Shown here: positions 31,280-42,280 of the stretch, piece by piece
Layout of the letters: each line of letters begins with the position of its first letter
Position numbering within the stretch: position 1 is the first letter of the stretch
DNA from: Breviolum minutum Mf 1.05b.01
Lineage: Eukaryota > Sar > Dinophyceae > Suessiales > Symbiodiniaceae
Length of the DNA stretch: 64,000 nucleotides
NCBI GenBank assembly: GCA_000507305.1
Contig: DF241051.1
Coordinates: 66,256-130,255 of the forward strand
Direction: 5' to 3'
The notes under the pieces: generated by a model
Database searches by the model: none
The model's input: the letters and a program-made list of their open reading frames with translations, nothing else
Told to the model about the DNA's origin: nothing
Translations under genes and position numbers: made by a program

Positions 31280-31396
31280 GTCCCCTAAAAGATAGTGCTT
31301 GGAAGACGATCCTTTCCCTTTTGAAATGGCCCCTTTGTAGGGGACAGTCACATTTCTTCTTCAAGGAGAAGCGCCTATTTGGCACGTCTTCTGCAG

Positions 31397-31455
31397 CGGT
31401 ACCCCGTGATCTGGCGGGAGAGGCACAGCTGCTGACAGAACCTTGGCAACAGTGA
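31397..31455 (+). CDS. Weak short terminal exon candidate
   Basis: After TTCTGCAG (31389-31396) reads VPRDLAGEAQLLTEPWQQ to TGA. Only 19 codons. Confidence 0.22.
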
Positions 31456-31473
31456 AGTGGGAAATGTTTGGGT

Positions 31474-31603
31474 ATTATCCCAGGACTTGGTTCAGTGGTT
31501 AATAACCATGGTTAGTATGTCCCTAAGTTGTGTAGTTCCCCTTCCAAATGGCCTTTTCATGGCTTATAAATGGTGGTTACTATGCCACTTATGGATGATC
31601 CAA
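31474..31603 (-). mobile_element. Family D MITE copy 4
   Basis: Left ATTATCCCAGGACTTGGTTC, interior CCCCTTCCAAATGGCC and TTCATGGCTTATAAA. Reverse to copies 1-3. Confidence 0.7.
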
Positions 31604-31690
31604 GGTGTTTTATAGCTAGTCAACCTATCCCCTTGCAACGTACCCTCCCCCTAAAAAGTGACGCCTTTTGTTAGAAGGCAACATCATCTC

Positions 31691-31792
31691 GTAGGTGGTG
31701 GTTCAAATATTTTTTAATGTTCGTCCCTATTTTTGGGGAAGATTCCCATTTTGACGAGCATATTTTTCAGATGGGTTGAAACCACCAACCAG
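31691..31792 (+). mobile_element. Family A MITE copy 10
   Basis: GTAGGTGGTGGTTCAAATA to GAAACCACCAACCAG; variant termini. Confidence 0.8.
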
Positions 31793-31866
31793 TATGTGAT
31801 TTATACATTAAAAAAATGGTTTATGATCCAAACAATATATGGTTGAATAAACATAGGTTTACCCAG

Positions 31867-32014
31867 TCATCCCAGTTAGAAAAGTAGTTAGGGCCACTCC
31901 CCCAATTATAAGCCAAAACGAGGCCATTTGGAAGGGGTCCCACAACCCCAAGTCTTGGGGACTTAGTTATTATAGTTGCTAGCTCGTTACCAACTAGGGT
32001 GATCCTCCAAGTAT
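31867..32014 (+). mobile_element. Family D MITE copy 5
   Basis: CATCCCAGTTAGAAAAGTAG to GGTGATCCTCCAAG followed by TA. Interior AATTATAAGCC and GAGGCCATTTGGAAGGGG. Forward. Confidence 0.7.
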
Positions 32015-32769
32015 TAAAAAATATCTTCCCCTAAAGTCAAGTGGAACCAAAAATGTTTAAGCCAACTTCAAGTTTATGTTTTTGTTTTAAGTTGAGTATA
32101 CCACTTGGGTTGAAAAAAAACATTGCAAAGTCCAGGTCTTTTTAGACATCCTTTCATTTTAACCCCTAGCCTAAGCCGCTCGGGTACCATTGCTGTTTTA
32201 CCCCTTGAAAGGGCCCTTTAAAAGGGGATAATATACCCAATAAATACCCACTAAAGGTGTATTAATGGGTTTGATGATTAAGGCTTCCCCATTCCAAGTC
32301 TTTCAGTAAAAATGACCACCTTTTGAAGCCTTTCACGTGCATATCTGGGGGGAGCGAGATTTTTGGGTCGCCCGGGATTTTCCCATGGTATTTTTTCCGA
32401 TCCGAAATGAGGAGCGTTGAGCGTGCGTTTTTTTAGAAACCGGTCAATCTTTCAGGTTTGGCCAAGTGGAAGAAGTTGCTTTGATTGGACCAACACCCTC
32501 ACATGTGTAAAGAAATAGGAAGTTCTCGGCCGAGTAGTCACCCCAAATGGTGGTGGTGAAAAGTAAGGGAATCTTACCCGAAATGGCCGAAACATTCAGG
32601 GTAAGGTTTTATGATGAATTGTCCAGAAATATCCTTCTTTGAATGTTGTTTCATTAACCATTGAAGTTTGAAGTTCGAGTATAACAGTATAGCAGCAGAA
32701 TTACAAGCAATGTTCCATCTACTTCAAGATGCTTTTGTATGTATTGTCTAAGACAAATCCAGTGGTGTA
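32015..32769. other. Non-coding stretch
   Basis: No gene seen. Confidence 0.35.
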
Positions 32770-33290
32770 TTGGAAAGGAAGGGGGGTGCCTCCTTCATAC
32801 CCACGGGTCAGAGGCACGCATCCCGTGCTGGTGACGGAAGATTTTGGGAGATGTTCGGCAGCCGCAGCAAGTATGAAAGGCTGGTGCGCAACAAGAATCG
32901 AAGTAGAAGAGGATATCATTACTGGCAGCGCCAAAACCAGCGCCCAAACACGCGGCCAAACCAGCAGCAGTGGTGGTTTTGTGCCACAAATAGCATTTCC
33001 GACCAGGGCCCTCAGAACATGTCTGCTCTAAACTTCATCCAGTACTCAGACAACGCGTTGCTGCGCACATGTCTCTACGACCCGTTCCACCGGGAGTGGA
33101 ACGACATAAAACAAGCTTGCAAAAGAGCCAAGCTCCTACCTGTGGAGGGCCATACTGGAGCTTACAGTGGTCTATAACCTTTCCTATGGGCCGTTCGGCA
33201 GTGGAGCCTGGTTTCATCGGAAGCAGGAACGCTTGAAGGACTTCTTGAATGAACGCAGTGCTGAAAGCAGTAGTTTTCAAGGTCACCTTC
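32770..33290 (+). pseudogene. Frameshifted copy of a recurrent dinoflagellate-type protein of unknown function
   Basis: The frame starting at 32770 reads through NMSALNFIQYSDNALLRTCL, YDPFHREWNDIKQACKRAKL and LP. At about 33133-33138 one extra base shifts the coding sequence to the next frame, which continues WRAILELTVVYNLSYGPFGS, GAWFHRKQERLKDFLNERSA and ESSSFQ to about 33280, where GGTCACC may be a donor. The block YDPFHREWND...WRAILELTVVYNLSYGPFGS...WFHRKQERL matches, from memory, a protein segment repeated in many dinoflagellate gene models; this needs a search. The upstream part (to about 32990) is open in two frames and is uncertain. Either a pseudogene or a sequencing indel. Confidence 0.5.
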
Positions 33291-33384
33291 CTCACATTTG
33301 CCCTTGAGCTTTCCATTGCATAGCCGCATCTGGGGGGGGTTATGTCACCCAGGGGTCTGTTGGAATTTTCTTAGATATTGCCAC

Positions 33385-33512
33385 CCTTTTGTTCCCCTTC
33401 TCCGGAAACAAACATCCCTTCCGTTTCTCCCTCCAAGGCGGTTTCCAAGGATGATGGAGCAGCAGTGACCAAAGTGCTGGAAGCTGCGAATGGAATCTCG
33501 GACTCGGTTTAA
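33385..33512 (+). CDS. Candidate terminal exon, unidentified
   Basis: Reads PSPETNIPSVSPSKAVSKDD, GAAVTKVLEAANGISDSV then TAA at 33510-33512. Ser/Pro-rich then helical. A minus-strand frame also overlaps. Confidence 0.3.
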
Positions 33513-33526
33513 GCACGCTACGTTTT

Positions 33527-33627
33527 CTAGGTGGTTTCAGTTTCAATCTTTGGTTATCTTCACCCTTAATTGGGGAAATGTTGCAATTTAACTAATATTT
33601 TTGAAATAGGTTGAGACCACCAACTAG
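33527..33627 (+). mobile_element. Family A MITE copy 11
   Basis: CTAGGTGGTTTCAGTTTCAA to GAGACCACCAACTAG; flanked by duplicated TTTT. Confidence 0.8.
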
Positions 33628-33814
33628 TTTTAAGAGGATGGGTTTTTTGTTGCAGGAACATTTTTCTTAAAAAACATGAAACAAACTGTGGTTCGCATGT
33701 TTCGAAATGTTTTTTGGTTGGTGAAAAGTAGAAGAGAGTCCAGGGGTGAGCCTCGGCTTCAACTCAAATCTTGGAGGTGTTTTCCATGCAAGTCAACTAC
33801 CAATTTAAAAAAAA

Positions 33815-33915
33815 GGCGGTTCTTTTTGGATCATGATAAACCCTTACCATTAAAAAAAAACGGTGAAACTCGTAAACCAACCGGACTAAAAACTGGTGGT
33901 CAAGGACTTCCAGGC
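33815..33915. other. Empty counterpart of the family A copy 2 insertion site
   Basis: TTTTTGGATCATGATAAACC, then CTCGTAAACCAACC, AAAACTGGTGGTCAAGGACT and TCCAGG align with both flanks of 10917-11032, with one TGGT and no element. Confidence 0.75.
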
Positions 33916-35212
33916 GTGTTTTTGTGTTTTGGCCCGTTTCACGTTGTAACATCCAGTCATCCCCCCATATCCTGGCAAATACGTTTGGAACTTCCATGTG
34001 ATCAAGCTTCAAATCCCCACTGTTCTATACCCCTGGGAAACCGGGGGTTGTAGTGCTGGGTGGTAATAAAGAGCCCCTTCTTCACCATTCTATGGTCATT
34101 GAAAACGATAGGTTTTCAGAAGATCATCACATGAATTTCTCAGAGGGTACTAGATGATAGTATCATAATAGGTGACAACGCCCAAGCAGGTAAATCACAA
34201 GGGTTGGGTGCATTGCGCGACCACATTTGATCATGACTGTTTTTTATACAGCTGCTGTCAACTTAGCAGAGCAAATTCGAGCGATGTGCCTAAATGAAAT
34301 TTCAGTTTTCGATATGCTGTGACGTTCGAACAGAAAATACGGTGACTGGTTTACTGTTTGCTGTTTACCATTTGGTCGGTGTTTTTATTGATAGGCCGGG
34401 ATGGTCAGAGGCTTTTGGAGCATTATGTGAAAACTGCCGAAAGGGGTAGGGTTCCTAACCCATATCATCCATGTGACTGGTATATTTACCTACATTTACC
34501 GCAAAAATCAACCATTCACGTAGGTAGATATACCTTTCGTCCCATGGATGGGTCACGGGTAAGTCGGTAAATCTCATTTCAAAAAAAACCTACTGAGTCC
34601 CTCCCTGTCCAGGTTGTTGCACCAAAAATCTGGACGTGATTGGCCCCCAAGTTCATTTGTTTCTGGAGCCCTTTGAAGAAAAAACTCTCAAGATGTTCCC
34701 GGGCATCCGTCAATGTTCAGCATACTAAATGCGTTTTAAATTCCAGAAAAGTTCCTTGACCCCCTAAACTGCTGACTTTCCCTCGTACTCGTTACACTCC
34801 TGAATTTTTATGCAAAATTCATGCAAAAATCACAAATTTGGATGGAGTTATTTGTTGCACACTGCCGCCATTCTTGGTCAGGAGAAGCACTGCTGAAGCT
34901 GACAGTGGAAAAGACGTCACACGGCGAATGTTTGGGAGGTTTTCAAAATCCAAGGAAGAGGTGACAAAATATGATGTGATAATGCCATATATATATATGT
35001 TATATTTTATTGCTTTAAACAATTTCATATAATATAAAACAGTTTAAGATGATTTAATGTATATGATTATGTATAATGATGAATTAGTATAGTCTAATAC
35101 ATTCTAATACCATATAGTGTCATATAATGTCGAGTAGTATCATATAATATATAATATCATGTCATGTTTATTTGATTTGATATATTCAAATATATACCAC
35201 AATCCAAACCGA

Positions 35213-35294
35213 TATGATATAGAATATAGAAATATCAAACAGCAAATGCTTCTTGATATGATATAGAAATATCAGACAGCAAATACTTGTTGAT
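35213..35294. repeat. Two tandem copies of a 40-bp AT-rich unit
   Basis: GATATAGAATATAGAAATAT, then CAAACAGCAAATGCTTCTTG, followed by GATATAGAAATATCAGACAG and CAAATACTTGTTGAT. Confidence 0.6.
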
Positions 35295-35566
35295 TGCATT
35301 TAATACAGTATGATATTTAAAAATACAATACATGATGATTATTTGACGATCCAAAAATGTTCCAGCCTCAAAAATACTTAGCTGTAGCATCCCGCATTTA
35401 CCTAGTTTTTCAGGTCAGCCATCTTTTCAGGCCTTTTGTTCCAGTAAAAAATGTGAACGACAAAACATCAAAAAGGTGGTCACCTTGAGATATTTGGATT
35501 GGTCGCTTTCACCAAGCCAAAAAAGCCAAATGACGGCTTCTCAACCTAATTCCGACTCCTAACGTA

Positions 35567-35670
35567 CACCCCCCCCAGAAATAGCCGGCCTTATTTCTCG
35601 CGCTTATGAAAACCCATAGCTTTCCCTTTAAGAAGGCCTTATTATATAAACCCTCATTTCCGGGAGGGGG
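35567..35670. repeat. Degenerate hairpin
   Basis: CCCCCCCCAGAAATAGCCGG and CCTTATTTC pair loosely with GGCCTTATTATATAAACCCT and CATTTCCGGGAGGGGGG; related to 50365-50462. Confidence 0.45.
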
Positions 35671-36343
35671 GTTTGGATACGTTAAAGATGGGGGTGGGAA
35701 TTCGGTTGACGTTTTCAAAGGTTCAAAGATGCCACGGGCTCTGCGTTTTATCATTCCGTGGCTTCCTACCATTTGGCCTTCGAGTTGGGTGATACCATCC
35801 ATGACTTGGCGGTGGCTTTTCTGACCCACCCAAAACGGGAAGTTCGGAAAATCATGGACTCAAAACGACCTTTGGGGAGGGGATATGTTCATGTTGTTCC
35901 CAACAAAAATATGTAACACTTTTCCGAAAAATCAAAGGCATGTTGTTGTCAAAGTGATTTTTGTTGTCACGACTTCTAGCATGGATTCATCACCATTATT
36001 GTCAAATTGTTGTCCAGAACTTACTTTTTTTCAGCTCCTGAGCAGCCCGCATGAGCAGGACTAGTCCAATAAACCATTTTAGTTTGGGTTGATGCCATTT
36101 TAGACCGAAAGTCACCAACACCAAAATGCATTTGACGTCATTCCATAAACCATTCAAGTCGAGCTGCTGGTGGTGGTTTTTTGTTAAATATTCCATCAAC
36201 CTCACCCCCGAAAATACGGCGCCATAACTCCGGGAAGCCGTGTGTTACCCGAACCAATTCCCCTCCCCCCTGGCGTTTGGTAAATTATACTAGATCAAGG
36301 TGTGACTCCTTTGAGGTCATAAAAAGAAACTTACAGAAATGAG

Positions 36344-36441
36344 CTGGGTGGTGGTTTCAAATATTTTTTATTTTCACCCCTATTTAGGGAAGATTCCCAT
36401 TTTGGCTAATATTTTTCAAAGGGGTTGAAACCACCAACTAG
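36344..36441 (+). mobile_element. Family A MITE copy 12
   Basis: CTGGGTGGTGGTTTCAAATA to GAAACCACCAACTAG; flanked by duplicated TGAG. Confidence 0.88.
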
Positions 36442-36459
36442 TGAGGGTTTGTGTTTTTT

Positions 36460-36559
36460 TCTTTGATATTTTTTTAATGTTCATCCCGAGTTTTTGGTGA
36501 GATGATCCAATTTGACGAGCATATATTTTTCAATTGGGTTTGGTTCAACCACCAACTAG
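36460..36559 (+). mobile_element. Family A MITE copy 13, left arm lost
   Basis: Follows copy 12 after 18 bp. GAGGGTTTGTGT occurs at 36443-36454 and again right after its CTAG (36561-36572), as if the pair arose by partial tandem duplication. Confidence 0.75.
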
Positions 36560-36803
36560 CGAGGGTTTGTGTGCAGAAAGTATCATGTTACCCAGTATTT
36601 TACTTTAGTGAATTTGTGTTTTGGGGAGTTTTCTTCATCCCCATTTCGTTCCTTGACCGGTTGGCTCATTCTTTGGTGCTTCTCTTCCTGTTGGTGGATC
36701 ACTTTGTCAAAGGACACATGTTCCCGGAATGGAAAATCGACAAAAGCTGTGAAGGAATGAAGTCCAACCCACCTCAACTCCAACTCCAACATTGAATGCT
36801 TCA

Positions 36804-37072
36804 AGGTTGCAGATTTGTCCCCACGTTTTCCGAAACAATCCTCCGCCACAGATGGTACAAACAAACCGCCAGATCGAAATATTGGTGTTTCACCAGGGTT
36901 TGGCGGCTTGATTCAGGGCCAACAACCCTCGTCATTTCCCAAGGTACGCAACGGCAAGACCCAGGCTGCCGAGAGCTTGGCGTCTTTTGGGAGGCCGAGT
37001 TTTACGCCGACACCTAAAACAGCGATGGCACAAACCCAGCCCCCGGGATGTATGGATATTTTGTTTGGATGA
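36804..37072 (+). CDS. Candidate exon, Ser/Pro/Thr-rich
   Basis: Acceptor GGTTGCAG (36802-36809) then LSPRFPKQSSATDGTNKPPD, RNIGVSPGFGGLIQGQQPSS, FPKVRNGKTQAAESLASFGR and PSFTPTPKTAMAQTQPPGCM to TGA at 37070. A donor-like GTACGC at 36942 inside would split it, but the frame stays coding-like past it. Probably disordered; no domain recognised. Confidence 0.45.
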
Positions 37073-37364
37073 ACCCTTGGCCCCTGGCTATTTGTTTCCA
37101 AAAAAAAAAGCGCGAGTTTGGATGTCAGGAGGGATTTGGTCTTTAAGAAAAGTTTCACTTCGGAGGTGTTATTTTGACCCCGAGCCCTTGACTTGATTTG
37201 TTTGCAAGGAAGCAGAAAGGTGTACGAGTGTGTGTGTCAAAGAAAGGTGAGTATACCCAGTCATACGCCAATCACAATTTGGAATGCTCTATCTCTTCTT
37301 CAGGTACACGATCCACTGATGTTTTGTTGGGTCTTGTGGGGTATGTTACCTTGCACTTATTGTT

Positions 37365-37507
37365 TTGATGGCACAAGGAAATCGATTAACCTTCCAACAA
37401 TCGCGATCCGGAAGATGACCTTGAATCCGTTTTCCATTTCCATGATTGATGAAAAGAAACTGTCTGCCAACTTGGTGAATTTCTTAACATCACCCCACGA
37501 AGGCTAA
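37365..37507 (+). CDS. Weak candidate exon
   Basis: Reads DGTRKSINLPTIAIRKMTLN, PFSISMIDEKKLSANLVNFL and TSPHEG to TAA. No clear acceptor. Confidence 0.25.
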
Positions 37508-37687
37508 AAAAAGGTTCTGGTGCCTGAATCTCTACAACGAAAACCAGCTGCATTGATATGCGAAGCCACTTTCACTGGGGAGGAACCAGGAAGACAGCAC
37601 CAACCTAGGATTTGACACAGAAAGAACTAGGTGGTGGTTTGGTGATTTTCCGATGTCACGTTAGAAAAAGGGTGAAAAAGGCCCCGG

Positions 37688-37784
37688 TACTAGGATGTCC
37701 CAGGAAGTTAGTATAAGGTTAGTAAATTGGTTACAACCCATGTACTAACCAGTTACTAACTTCCTGGGACATCCAAGTAACTCC
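37688..37784. mobile_element. Singleton hairpin MITE, D-like, TA-flanked
   Basis: CTAGGATGTCCCAGGAAGTT (then AG) pairs with CTAACTTCCTGGGACATCC; TA on both sides. It ends 15 bp before the acceptor of the next exon. Confidence 0.75.
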
Positions 37785-37799
37785 TTTGTAACATTGCAG

Positions 37800-37889
37800 C
37801 CTAAACAGTTCTGCCGTCCGCGAAGGCCTGCCGATGTGAAAGTAGAGGTTCTGGTGACGAACGCGGTCAATGGACAAGAACTGTGCCGC
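37800..37889 (+). CDS. Candidate internal exon with strong splice borders
   Basis: Acceptor ACATTGCAG, then PKQFCRPRRPADVKVEVLVT and NAVNGQELCR in phase 0, then GTAAGTATC, the best donor in this half of the window. 30 codons. The VKVEVLVTNAVNGQELCR segment resembles a ubiquitin-like first hairpin, but this is only an impression. A hairpin MITE lies immediately upstream. Confidence 0.5.
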
Positions 37890-38110
37890 GTAAGTATCTT
37901 GCCTCACCAATCTTGGAGCAACCAACGGAGATGGACAATGGGGGTGCATAGGTATTTTCCATCTGGGGGGTTCGTAAAATGGTGGGTTTCCCCAACAACC
38001 ATGGGTTTTCCTACTACAAATGATCATTTTGGGCTGTTTTGGGAGTACCACCATTTAAGGAAACACCCATCTAGATTCATAATTAGCTTATTTCATTCCA
38101 AAATCCAGTT

Positions 38111-38246
38111 GGGGAGCAAAAGGGAAGACTTGTCTTGGCGGAGGTGTTCCCATGCTTTCGTTTCGGCCGAGGGGTCATCCAGATTCCGTGAATTTTGGAT
38201 CACCGTTATTGGCGATCCAATCCGTAAATCCCTGAAAGGATGTTGA
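38111..38246 (+). CDS. Weak candidate exon
   Basis: Reads SKREDLSWRRCSHAFVSAEG, SSRFREFWITVIGDPIRKSL and KGC to TGA. No decisive acceptor. Confidence 0.27.
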
Positions 38247-38787
38247 TGGGATAAACTATGTGGTGCATCAAGTAGCTACTGATAGCTCCCAAAAAAAGGA
38301 CCACCATCAAAATTGCAATCCCCCAAAAATTGTGCCCACCCTTCAGTCATTTTCAAGAAAAAAACTTTAATGCTTTGAAAAAAAGTGCCATATATATATA
38401 TATATTTATTTGTGTATATATATATATATATACACAGATTTATGTATATACAACTTCTCCACCCCCCACATGTTGTTTTTGTTGTTGGGATTTTTTGGGG
38501 AAGGCTACAAGGTAGGTCGTCACACTCACCCACACGAGGTGCATCAAGTTCTTGGACTATGTTGCAGTTGGCTCACGATGTGGCATCGCAAGTGCCTACT
38601 CCAGGTCTTGTGAGCGTTTTTTCGGGTTTCCGGCAGGACGTTTGTTGGTCGGTTTTTTGTCCATTGGGGTTGGTTAGGTTGGCTGTTTTGAAATATTGGA
38701 ACTTAGAATCCACCGGAAAAATTTGAGGGTGGATTTGATGAAATTTTCTGTCAATGATGCAGAATCATATTTGCAAATACACCTCAG

Positions 38788-38875
38788 AAATCTAAGATAG
38801 ATACCAAAAATGGCCAGATTTTAAATTAAAGGAGTTCACCTTTTCCAAACCATCATTTTGGGTATCCATCGTAAT
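38788..38875. repeat. Hairpin related to 53568-53645
   Basis: ATAGATACCAAAAATGG pairs with CCATCATTTTGGGTATCCAT. Confidence 0.55.
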
Positions 38876-39249
38876 TTTCGGGGATGTAGTATCAGATGAA
38901 ACCATTGGGTCGACAGAACGCTCAGTTCAACATTGCGGACTGATAGAAATCCGGCGTGCACCTGTTGATCTAACCTTCCTCATTAGCAACTGTATCATTT
39001 GATCGAGAAATGTTTTTCTTTGGTGACTGTGTAGCTTCGGTAGGAATTCATCACCATTTCATAGGGGAAGAGGTGTTGTTGGTTTACCTTCTTTTTCCAA
39101 TGGTTTCCAAAATTCAAGGCAGAGGTATCATGGGTGTTCATTGTTCCGTGACGTCACGCGAGGTGTCTTCTGAAAGAAAGGTAGTTTCTTAAGTGCTTCT
39201 GACGGAAAATCACCAAGTTTCACGAAATTTCAATTTGTCTAAGAATTTT

Positions 39250-39340
39250 CCAACATACCCCTGGCCAACAGTTTATGTTTCGGAATTCCTTTCATTTTGT
39301 GGGTTGGGGCCTGCGGTCAGCGAACCAGGGGGTATGTTGG
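39250..39340. repeat. Singleton hairpin
   Basis: CCAACATACCCCTGG pairs with CCAGGGGGTATGTTGG. Confidence 0.6.
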
Positions 39341-39383
39341 GGTTCTCTTAAAATCTGGTGAACGGTCTTCATTGAGATTTGTG

Positions 39384-39509
39384 ATACTGTTGATGGAAGA
39401 AATCCCAAACAACCACCTGGGATGTATAAAACCCTGTAAATGATGGATAATAATGGGGATAAACTACCATATCAACTGGTCAGCCGGATTTCTGAACCAT
39501 CAAGAGTAT
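39384..39509 (-). mobile_element. Family C MITE copy 4
   Basis: TA then CTGTTGATGGAAGAAATCCC; right end ACCATCAAGAG then TA. Reverse orientation (CCGGATTTCTGAACC at the right). Confidence 0.75.
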
Positions 39510-40299
39510 GTCATGCTGAACCCCAAATTTGCGCCCTTTTTAAAGGGCTCTTTACATCGCCACCTCCAACGGAGAGACTTCTGCTTCTCCGCGGTTGTTT
39601 GGCAGGAAATCGGACCCCCTGCAACAGACCAGATAGGTTTTTTTCCCTTGCAAATTGTTTCAAATGGAAAATATTGGTACAATTCACGGAGTACCCCAAA
39701 TTTGTACCACCCTGTACCAACTATGTCTCGGTTACATCGGGCATATGGGCGAATATTTAGGGAATAAGATGACTGGTGTGAAAAAATTTAACCCCTAAGT
39801 CCACCCCGAGAAACAGACCTTGGATCCCACATCCAACCGAGAGTTTTGCCGAGACAGGTTGTCGCATATTCCTGCTGGGCGGTGCAGCCCTGACGAGTGG
39901 AACAACCTTAGCAGATGTGATGAAGGTTCAATGATTTTTTTGTGATTTTCCAACACGCGGGAAGGATTGGTAAAGATTTGGGTGGTATATGTGTTTTAAT
40001 GATATCTAATGCTATGTAAAATATGATATTGCCTGTTTGATATACATATGTAATATACAACATGTACTCTGTATTTGATATTCAATATGTTTAATTTACA
40101 TACGTTTTAAAGATAATATTTTTTATGGTCCATATGTTATATAGCGTGATATTACTGTATATTTGTAATTTTGTATTATATCTCTTATATATGCACATAT
40201 ACGTTTTATATATATATATTGTATTTCATTTGTTCTACACATATCATGTCGAAATAGTAAAACTAATGATTATATATATCTTACAAGGTTGTGGTGGTT

Positions 40300-40520
40300 T
40301 ACTGCACTACACCCAACTTAAGTGACAATTTCTTGGAGGCTACTTCGGAATGTGAAGGGAGCCCAGTGATATTGGATAGGGCCTCATTTCCCAGCATTTT
40401 ACTACCCTGCTTAGAAGGGATTATTTACAGTCCCATTCTGAACTTTTCCATCGTACTACCCATTGATTTAGGGATTAGAAGAAGTCATTGTGAGGATCCC
40501 GTCGTGAACCGATCAGTATA
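40300..40520 (+). CDS. Weak candidate exon
   Basis: Reads CTTPNLSDNFLEATSECEGS, PVILDRASFPSILLPCLEGI, IYSPILNFSIVLPIDLGIRR and SHCEDPVVNRSV to TAG. No clear acceptor. Confidence 0.25.
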
Positions 40521-41552
40521 GTGGAACATCGTAAGGGCGTTTGAACGTGGCTCAGATGACATTCCCAAACACAGAGAAGCCAGGAGAGAGAAGGCGACAG
40601 CGATATCTTGGAATTGTCCTCGTTGGTTGCTGGGACTGCGCACACAAGATGTTTCATTGTTGGAATTTGGAATGCTGGAAGGTCTGTCAAACACATAGTA
40701 TGACGCAATGAAGCCCCAAAACTGCCAGTCAACTAAGTCTTATAAGCGATCTTTGAATCGAAGATGAGAAGTGTTGGCTCTTTGTTTAGTGTGCATAGAT
40801 ATCAACACAAATGCAATACCCAAATGATTTATTTCAATTTGACTTGGAGATATCATTTGTTCTTTTGATGGCTAAAATCCAGCTGTCCAGCTATTTGCGG
40901 AGTGGACGGATGTAGTCAGAGTATGTATGACTTGAACGTCATGGATTTGACCAAACAGGATTTTTGGAAATCCCCCCCCCAACACATGGCACAAGACATG
41001 AAAATGTCATCAAATTTACCCAAATGTGCTAATATTATCATATGTACAGTATTTACATTTACCCGGAAGAAGTCTGAGATGTAAACAAATCTAACACAAA
41101 CTTGAACTTGTATAAGATTATTTTTTGTGTCACGTTCTACGATTCATCACCATTTAGGTTGATGTCACCGTACCTTTTGCCCTATAAATTTCTACCGGGG
41201 GGATGAATCGTAGCCTCCAAAAAAAGATAGAAGTTGTTACAAGCCAGTGTCTCTTGAAGTACATGAAAATTGGGTGGTTTTCTAGGCATCCCTTTTTCAT
41301 CAATGTTCTTTTTTCAAAACCATCTCTGTACCAACGATGAATCACCATTGCAATGAGGAATTGAATATGAACTTTTTCAAGATCGACAAATCAGAGTCAA
41401 AACAAGCCCTTTCGAAGTCATGCCTCCTAACTCCTGCTGGTAGAAAGGTTTCGCCTGCCCTTGGGGGTGTTCAAGGTTTGCAGGAATCCCCATCACCCCC
41501 ATAAAGCCAGCCTTGGAATTGCACTTCTGCAAGAAATCTCCAACAGGACCCA

Positions 41553-41625
41553 CTGAACGGACCCCCTAAACCTGAGTATCTAATAGCTCTAGTAACTTAG
41601 GGGTCCGTTGGGATTCGGTCCCATT
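41553..41625. repeat. Singleton hairpin
   Basis: CACTGAACGGACCCCCTAAA pairs with TTAGGGGTCCGTTGGG. Confidence 0.6.
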
Positions 41626-41735
41626 TATTTTTTTTGGAACTTCGGGATGGTTTTATTTGATGAGGGGTGATTATATTAGACCAACCTAAACAATGCACCA
41701 TTGGAAGGGAAATTCCTCAAAACTACCATACATTT

Positions 41736-41840
41736 CTAGGTGGTGGTTTCAAATATTTTTTATGTTCATCCCTATTTGGGGAAGATGAACCCATTTTGAC
41801 GAGCATATTTTTCAAATGGGTTGGTTCAACCACCAACTAG
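41736..41840 (+). mobile_element. Family A MITE copy 14
   Basis: CTAGGTGGTGGTTTCAAATA to CAACCACCAACTAG; flanked by duplicated ATTT. Confidence 0.9.
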
Positions 41841-41904
41841 ATTTGCATTGTTTGATCCCCCCAAAATTGGGTAGTTTAAAGTTTAATGAGTCGTTTTGAT
41901 CCAG

Positions 41905-41991
41905 GTGCGCAGCAACGTGGCGGGCGTATACAGTGCCACGGTCCCTTGGGACGAGAACTCAGCTGCGAGAACTCCATTGTATAGCCTTTAA
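41905..41991 (+). CDS. Candidate terminal exon, unidentified
   Basis: Acceptor TTGATCCAG (41896-41904), then VRSNVAGVYSATVPWDENSA and ARTPLYSL to TAA in phase 0. GC-rich in an AT-rich setting. 28 codons; no domain recognised. Confidence 0.42.
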   Translation: MRSNVAGVYSATVPWDENSAARTPLYSL

Positions 41992-42280
41992 AGTGAGGAA
42001 TGAGGTTTTCGTGATAATTACATCACACCCATGAATTTGGTAAGTTATGATTACTCTTGAAAACTTGTATACATGTTCAATATGTTCAATGAAAAAAATG
42101 CCCAGGTCATTTTAGGTTTCTTTCACCATTTTTGGGAAGTTGACTCTCATTTTTTACCCCCCAAAAAACTAACGTTTTGAACCGCAAAAAATCTGAAGGT
42201 TTGGTTTTTAGTTGATTTTCCTTACCCTTTAAAAAAAGGGGGTGCTTTTTTTAGGTGCCTTTCGCCGTTCGTTTTTTCAG

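Larger units (their letters stand above)
33916..36343. other. Long non-coding stretch
   Basis: 34470-34560 has an inverted pair (TATTTACCTACATTTACCGC / GTAGGTAGATATACC). 34980-35340 is AT-rich with a tandem pair at 35213-35294. 35567-35670 is a hairpin. 35600-35830 has weak frames on both strands. No supported gene. Confidence 0.35.
39510..41735. other. Mostly non-coding stretch
   Basis: 40000-40250 is an AT-rich degenerate tract. 40300-40520 has one forward frame (SDNFLEATSECEGSPVILDR...) with no borders. 41138-41345 contains nested inverted words around GATTCATCACCATT. 41553-41625 is a hairpin. Confidence 0.35.

Noticed and set aside
30840-31385. 181-codon minus-strand frame
   Set aside because: Its core is a Met-Tyr-Val-Cys run from the TACA microsatellite.
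36395-36410. CCATTTTGGCT, also spliced-leader-like
   Set aside because: It is a one-base variant of the family A interior (CCATTTTGACT).
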